From: Corylus avellana
Lineage: Eukaryota; Streptophyta; Magnoliopsida; Fagales; Betulaceae
Reading direction: 5' to 3'
NCBI RefSeq assembly: GCF_901000735.1
Contig: NC_081545.1
Span: 3,888,583-3,952,582, forward strand
Length of the DNA stretch: 64,000 nucleotides
The notes under the pieces were generated by a model that was not told the DNA's origin, did no database searches, and saw only the letters and a program-made list of their open reading frames with translations. Shown piece after piece: positions 57,509 to 64,000 of the stretch. Position numbers and translations under genes: made by a program. Positions within the stretch are counted from its first letter, which is position 1, and each line of letters starts with the position of its first letter.

Positions 57509-58708
57509 TTTTGTGGGCTACATTCATATTCATCTACACTGTCTTGCTTTCTCTTTTCCTCCTTTTGGTCTCGGAGAAATAATGCAACGAAACTGATTTA
57601 TGAGAATAACTGAAAGACGGTTATTCTGGGGGTGCAGATTTTGGACCGGCCCACAGGCCCAAACTTAGATTCTCAAAGGATAGAGGGGGCCCAAGAAACT
57701 TCGTGATTTAGGCCTCAGGCCGTTTCAAATTTCAGTCCTTCAGCCCGGCTATGTTGGATTAGTAATATTTAAAAAATTATAAATACTGAAATAACAAATC
57801 TCATCTATTCAATATAAAAATAATAATTGGGATTTTAAAAAACCTTCCATACTTTTAATAGGATGCAATGCATTTTATCTACACCATTCTTTTAAATGAG
57901 CGGTCCAGATCGTGACAATAAATTAAAAAAAAAAAAAAAAAAAAGGTAATTATCAAGATGGCCGAACCACCCCATTAGTTAATTGGGTAGTTCAATACGG
58001 TGCCCAATTTTGTGTGTTTCTCTCCCTGCTCAAAGGGGATGGTTAAGCCAACCCCTAAGGCTAGCTTTGTTATCATGTTCATTTTAAACAAATTTTCCCA
58101 AATAAAATTTATTGTTTCCAATACAATATCCTAAATATTACATTGAATTTCAATCCAAGATATTGCCCTAGTTTCCATTCCTTTGCCCTTTTGTCCCTAC
58201 ATTGCTAAGGGAAGAAAAAAAAAAAAAACCTTACTTTTAGTCATTTTTAACAAGGGTGGCAATATGTGTTCGCGTGTCAGGTTCAGATCATATCAATGCA
58301 TGGAAATAAGACTATATAAATTAACCTTAACCTAACACATATAATTAAATAGGTCAAATTCTTGACCCCAACCCCCAGATAATATTAAAAATTGTCAACT
58401 CTATTTTCACCCTCGAGGGCATGAGAGGTTTTACGAGCCCGATACCTCAGGCCCAAACTTTGCTTCACAAACCAGACCAAGCAGCGGAAAAACTTGATAG
58501 TTTGGGCCTATAAACGTGTACGATTCAAAGCACGCCACGTCATCGATCATGGTTCTGCCGTCGTCTGGGTAGTTATGTTAGAAAAACCCGCCGCAAGCAT
58601 TCCCTCTCCTCTCAGGAGACCGTAAGTCTCTTTTAAACCCGAGATTGCGATCATTTCGCGAGGATTGTGAAGATCGGAAGCCAGAGAAAAGAGAGAGAGC
58701 AATAGAAA
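57509..58708. promoter_or_regulatory. Intergenic region between divergent PAT and RRP6L3 genes
   Basis: 1.2 kb separates the two start codons, so it holds both promoters. Near 57958-58070 lies a stretch with GGCCGAACCACCCC, GGGTAGTTC and GGGATGGTTAAGCC resembling the dispersed motif of 44360-44500. No clear TATA box was chosen. Confidence 0.5.
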
Positions 58709-61534
58709 ATGGAAAGCCGGTGGAAGATGAGAGTCATCGCAATAACCATCGGGACCGTCATGGCGCTCTCGATCGTCTACAGCGCACACTTGCGGAGACG
58801 CCGCCGGAAGCAGAAGCGCTCCCGGAGTTCGTGTTATTTACAGTCCGATCAGACCAAGCCACAGCAGGCGTTCAAGCGAGTCTTGGCTGATAATTCCTAC
58901 TCTCCGTTCAAGCATTTGAAGCTCAACGAGTCTGGTGAGGGTACATTTTCTCGGACTGTGTTTGGTGGCTCTGAAAGCCTTTGGAAAATTAAAAAAGAAA
59001 ATGAAATTTTTAGTTCGCTATTCATCAAAAAAAAAAAAAAAAGAGTTCGCTGTTTGATCGGAGGAAATTGCGAACTGATATTGCTCAACTGTACTCTACT
59101 GAAATATGAAGACCGTGAGGCTCTGTTCGGTTGCAGAGAAAATTGAGGGATAATTTTGAGCTTTTGTGCTTTCAGTAGAAAATATTAATCCAGGAAATTG
59201 TTTGCTCGAGAAATTCTTTTTTATTTATTTGTTTGTTTTAGTAGGAGATATGTTCTGTCGAAACAAACGGAGCTGAGGAAGCGAAAATCTTAGCTCAACT
59301 CAGTGAAAAGCTTTCATTTCCATTCATTTTTTAAGTTCCCTTTGGTTTTTGAGCAATCGAGCGGAGCTTAAAGCATATCAAAGAAAAATATTATTTTCCT
59401 GTATTTACATTATTGGTTGAAATGGAGGTAGCTAATATTGGAGGTGGTTTTGGTGGCAGAGAATGCTTTGAATTCGCATCCATATGAGGCAGAGATTTCC
59501 GCATTATTAGAGAATCCTCAACTTGAATTCAGCTTCTTAAATGGAAGTACGGATTCGAAAATGAGCGAGGAATATACTTGGATTGAGACAGAGTCGCAGT
59601 TGAAGGAACTCCTTGGTGTTTTGAGCAAAGAGAGGGTCTTTGCTGTCGATACTGAGCAGCATAGTTTACGATCCTTTCTAGGTTTTACATCTTTAATACA
59701 GGTAAATTCAATTATTTAGTTTTTACTGCACTTCTGGTTTTCATAAAATTAATGTGTCTTCTGGTTGAAATGGGAACAGATTTCTACCCAGAAAGAGGAT
59801 TATTTGGTGGACTCGATTGCTCTGCATGATTCGATGGGTGTTCTTCGCACGGTTTTTGCTGATCCTAGTATTTGTAAGGTGTTTAAATTGTGTATTTGTG
59901 AATTACAAGGCCTTTTGTTTTATACAAATATGAAGTCTGTATTGTTGCTTGCCGTTAGATGTGAGGATCAAAATAAAGGGATTTTAGTAGCAAATCTTTG
60001 TATTAATTGCTAATGGTTTTGAGTTATAAGAGAAAAGAGAGTTTTACTCCTACAGATTACTTATGTAATGAATTTGAGATAACACCTTAGAATCTACCCC
60101 AAAAAAAATCTTACATTTAGTAATTTCATATAAACATATTAGTATGGCTTTTAATACTTCATTCACTGAGAGAAAAAAATCTGTGCTTTTAATAATTCAT
60201 TCAATCCATTTTGAGTAAAAGTTAAAATCCAAAACATTCTGTTCAATCCCTTCCATCCAAATGAACTATATACAGCTTTTATGTTTCTTGTTGTTCATCT
60301 CAATTATATGAGTTCACAAGCATGTTGGTTGTTCCACTGTTCTAAACTGTGTTTGTTCCTAGACTTTCAGGTGAGTAAAGTTAGTCACATTGACAGATGA
60401 AATTCATATCTCATAGACTGATAGACAATTCCACTTTTTAATAACTTTCTTCAAAAGCCACAAGATGAGAGAGAGAGAGAGAGAGAGACATTGAAAGGAA
60501 ACATATTGCTGCAATTGTTCTTCTATTAAGACTGACAAGGAAACATATTGCTGCAATTGTTCTGCTATTTAATTGGTACTTAATCAGTCGTTTGTGCAGG
60601 CATTATGATTGTAGTCCTGTTGATATCAGAAGGTTTTGTTGTGTAGGTGTTCCATGGGGCTGATAATGATGTTCTTTGGCTGCAAAGAGACTTCCATATA
60701 TACGTTGTTAATTTATTTGACACAGCGAAGGCAAGTTTCAGTATTCTGATTTTATGAAGTCCTCTGTTAGATTTCATTGTGGTTGAATGACTGGCCACTA
60801 TTCTTTTCTAACTTTGTACCTTTGTTACTACAATGCAGGCATGTGAGGTTTTGTCAAAACCACAGAAATCACTGGCATACTTACTTGAAACTTACTGTGG
60901 TGTATCCACAAACAAATTGTTACAGGTATGGCTTTCAGGCTATCTATCATATTGCTTCATTTCATGAAGCTTGCTGGTCATTATTTAACAATATATAGGA
61001 AAACTAATTAGATATCTATAAGAAGAGAGCATCCCAAGATCTATTGTACTCTATAATAGTAAACTTGACATGTTTTCTAGGCTCAAAATTCTTGACATGA
61101 GAATATGTCCATGAATGGCATGTGTCTTTTACTTTTCTTGTACAGAAGTTGTAGGCACTCTAATATGTCCATTGAAAATTTCTTGTTATAGGACAAAATG
61201 TTGCTACTATTTAATTTCAAGTTGAATTTGTAGCGTGAAGACTGGAGACAACGTCCCCTATCAAAAGAAATGGTGCAATATGCTCGAATGGATGCACACT
61301 ATCTACTGTACATTGCAAATTGTTTGATAGCTGAGCTCCAACAACAGGACACTGGTATACCTTCTATCTTATGTTCATGTTTCATGTGCAACATTTGGTG
61401 TTTAATTTGTTTGTTGGGATGGAGGGAAAAAAAGGTGAAAAGATTATACAATAAAAATTATGTACATTTGGTTAAGTACTAAGAAACAGAACCATCTAAT
61501 TCCAACCATTATTTTTTGTTGGTTTTTCTTTTTC

Positions 61535-61565
<31 letters not shown>

Positions 61566-64000
61566 GGTGTCCTACAGGATGGTTACCCACAGTTTGTATC
61601 CTTGAGGTGATAATTTGTAGGAATGACTAGTTGGGAAACTTGCAATTAAATATTTTAACTTGTTCTTAAATGTAGCATCAGCTAAGCTAAAAAAGAGTGC
61701 ATATATTTGTTAGGTATCAATCCATTCTAAGCCATGATTTTTTGTTCACAAACTTTACAACCTGCATTTACGGTATCACATAGTATTTGAATACTAAATA
61801 TATCAATGTATCAGAAATCTCTTGTCCCGATGACAAATTCAATTTTGTTCTCGAGGCTAGTCGGCGTTCAAACATGATTTGTTTGCAACTCTACACAAAA
61901 GAGGTTGAAGCCTTTCCTGGGGAGTCTGCTGCATCATCATTATCTTCACGTCATTTGAACAGTCAAGGAGGTGTTTCATCAATTTCTTGTAAAACCCAGG
62001 TTGCCTTTTCATTATCACCTTTAGGTCAGTAGAAAATTGCAGCTCTACATTCCATATAATTCTGATGGAGTTTTCTTCTTTTGTCAGTTTCAGGATCTTG
62101 TGAGGCGATTGTGTGCATGGAGAGATTTAATGGTTAGTATGAGCTTTTCCAAAAATTGAGCTGCCAGTTTGAGGATAGCCTTATTACAACAAGAGCAATG
62201 CAGGAAGAAAAACACACACACAACAGATTTACTTGCTTCAGGGAAATATGTTTTCACATTAGTTTGACATACTTAATGATAACAATGTTCAAAATCACAA
62301 CAACGATATGACCAATGTCAGATATACTTTCATTTTCTTTGTACACTGACGTTAGGTATGCTAATGTCATATGTAGATATTTTTAATCAGGTCATCTAAT
62401 TATGATCCCCAAATTCCCAGATGCCTCTTTTATCAGATTGTCCTGCTCATATTGTCTTCTAAATTCGTAGTGAAGACAAACATGAGACTGCATTGTAGTT
62501 AGTTGAGCTTATTCATGTGGATTTTACCTATTTTCAGGCTCGTGTGCATGATGAGAGCTTAAGATACGTATTATCAGACCAGGCTATTGTCACTCTTGCA
62601 GACAGAGCTCCAATGACTTCAGCAGAAATATTTAGCACCATAACTCAAGCTGATCTGAGTGTGGAATTGAGTTTCAATTCTTTCCTCCTGTCTCCATCCC
62701 CTGTTGTTTGCAGTCATTTGAATGATGTCTGTTCTCTGCTCCAGGACAAGATAGGGAACTTTAATGATCTTTTTCCCATGATTCTCCAAAAGTGTTTAGG
62801 TCCAGGTGGGAGTTGTCCATTTTCTGTTTTAAATTATGCTTTACTGGTTAACTGTAATCTGAAAGTGACGGTTGCATCCAAACAAAATGGGGAAAGAAGT
62901 TCAAAGCAAGCTGCTCGAAAGTCTTCTCGAGATCTGTTTGTTCAAAAATTCTCCTGCAAATCTCCAGTTTATCATAATTGCAGAATCTATGCAAATGATG
63001 GGCGGTTGCTTTGTTACTGTGATCGCAGGAAGCTTGAATGGTTGGTGAGCCTTTCTCTTGTCTTTAGTTTACCATGAAGTAATGCATTGATCATTGTCGC
63101 ATTCTAACAGGTATCTCCTTAGAGATTTGGCAAAACTTATGGATGAAAACCCACCTGCCATTATGCTTCTTTTTGAGCCCAAAGGTCGTCCAGAAGATGA
63201 AGACAATGATTTTTATATCCAAAGTAAGAAAAATATATGTGTTGGCTGTGGCGAAGGAAATCACTACTTACGCTACCGCATAATTCCCTCGTGCTACAGA
63301 ATACACTTTCCTGAGCATTTAAAAAGCCATCGTTCTCATGATATTGTCCTACTTTGTGTGGATTGTCATGAAGTTGCCCATGCTGCTGCTGAGAGGTATA
63401 AAAAACAGGTTGCTGCAGAATTTGGAATTCCCCTTTTTGTTAGTAAAGTGGTTGACTCAAAACAAGCCCAAGTTATTTCGGGGTCATCTGAGTCAGCAAC
63501 GAACCTTGAGGAGGCAGGAGTTTCTCCCCTACAATTGCGAACAGCGGCTATGGCACTTCTGCGCCATGGACCAAGAATGCCATCCAAGCGCCGTGAAGAA
63601 CTGAAACAGGTATGAGAGCACTTTCTCAGATTTGATTTCTACCAGATTTGATTTCTACCAAATTTATAGCAACAAAGTTATATAAGAAATTATATTGAAT
63701 GGATATGAGTAATTACTGTAAATAATTTAACGATCGGCACAAGTAGCCATCCTAGAGTACTTATTCTCAGAAGGTATAGGTCTTTGGTTAAATGTTATCA
63801 GTTGAAATTCAGAGAACTGAAATTGGTGGTTATCAACCCAATTCGCTCACAGAATGCATTGGGAATCTCATTAGAATTTGAATGGCTTCATTGTGATTTA
63901 AATAGCAATGTAAATAAAAATGATTTTTTAATAAGGCCATTTTTACATATCGTCTTAGTTATTTCTCTGCTGCTTGTTACTCATTAGTGTTGCTGAAAAA
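58709..64000 (+). CDS. RRP6L3: RRP6-like 3 / EXD2-type 3'-5' exonuclease, 3' end outside the window
   Basis: Ten exons are visible: 58709-58934, 59460-59701, 59780-59878, 60647-60730, 60839-60925, 61234-61354, 61815-61999, 62088-62132, 62538-63040 and 63111-63609; the gene continues past the window. The N-terminus has a signal-anchor ([20 protein letters not shown]) followed by RRRRRKQKR, suggesting membrane attachment. The DEDDy exonuclease domain shows FAVDTEQHS (first D and E), [14 protein letters not shown], and [10 protein letters not shown] (last D with Tyr). Further on, [10 protein letters not shown]...[13 protein letters not shown] and [15 protein letters not shown] form a zinc-binding HNH-like region known from EXD2-like proteins. 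Intron 4 starts with GC (AAG/GCAAGT). RRP6L proteins trim or degrade RNA; the Arabidopsis L3 member is reported as cytosolic. The last C-terminal exons are missing from view. Confidence 0.93.
60466..60488. repeat. GA microsatellite in RRP6L3 intron 3
   Basis: A short (GA)n run in the intron. Right after it the phrase GGAAACATATTGCTGCAATTG is directly repeated (60497 and 60539). Confidence 0.85.

Overview
The window is nuclear DNA of a eudicot plant, probably a woody, heterozygous species. The evidence is AT-rich intergenic sequence, short-intron split genes, a nuclear tRNA-Asn(GUU), a MIR171 locus, plant-type gene families, and plant transposons (Mutator-like, Ty1/copia, hAT-like, MITEs, a tRNA-derived SINE). 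The species cannot be named from sequence alone. Two runs of exactly 100 N (24365-24464 and 53469-53568) are scaffold gaps. Both sit beside duplicated sequence, so part of the apparent tandem structure is probably assembly artefact.

Layout. 1-2092: sparse DNA with two SINE copies and tRNA-Asn. 2093-11959: a 9.9-kb Mutator-like element with terminal inverted repeats (TIRs) of about 775 bp. It has two converging genes: a split MuDR-type transposase on the minus strand with a tandemly copied 3' mini-exon, and on the plus strand a 147-residue GRF-zinc-finger protein with a C-terminal membrane segment. 12473-17200: a foldback MITE, a small Ala/Lys-rich protein gene with a long 5'-leader intron, and a five-exon ATG8 gene. 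17758-31574: two copia elements that share one internal deletion removing reverse transcriptase and RNase H, followed by an exact 2,457-bp repeat. 32850-32955: MIR171 hairpin. 35239-39888: an 11-exon beta-1,3-galactosyltransferase gene. 40200-51000: gene-poor DNA with MITEs, SINEs, microsatellites, tandem duplications and a hAT-like element. 51036-52404: a heavy-metal-associated isoprenylated protein whose metal-binding CxxC is lost. 55262-57508: a DHHC S-acyltransferase gene. 58709-end: an RRP6L3-type 3'-5' exonuclease gene, truncated by the window.

The host genes (autophagy conjugation, Golgi glycosylation, protein S-acylation, RNA exonuclease, miR171) do not form an obvious pathway; this is ordinary plant gene order interrupted by transposons. 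The most unusual material is in the mobile elements: the two-gene MULE, the RT-less copia pair, and the compact SINE family that inserted twice into one MITE family. Exon coordinates were set by hand from splice signals, reading phase and family knowledge. In every complete host gene the exon lengths sum to a multiple of three.
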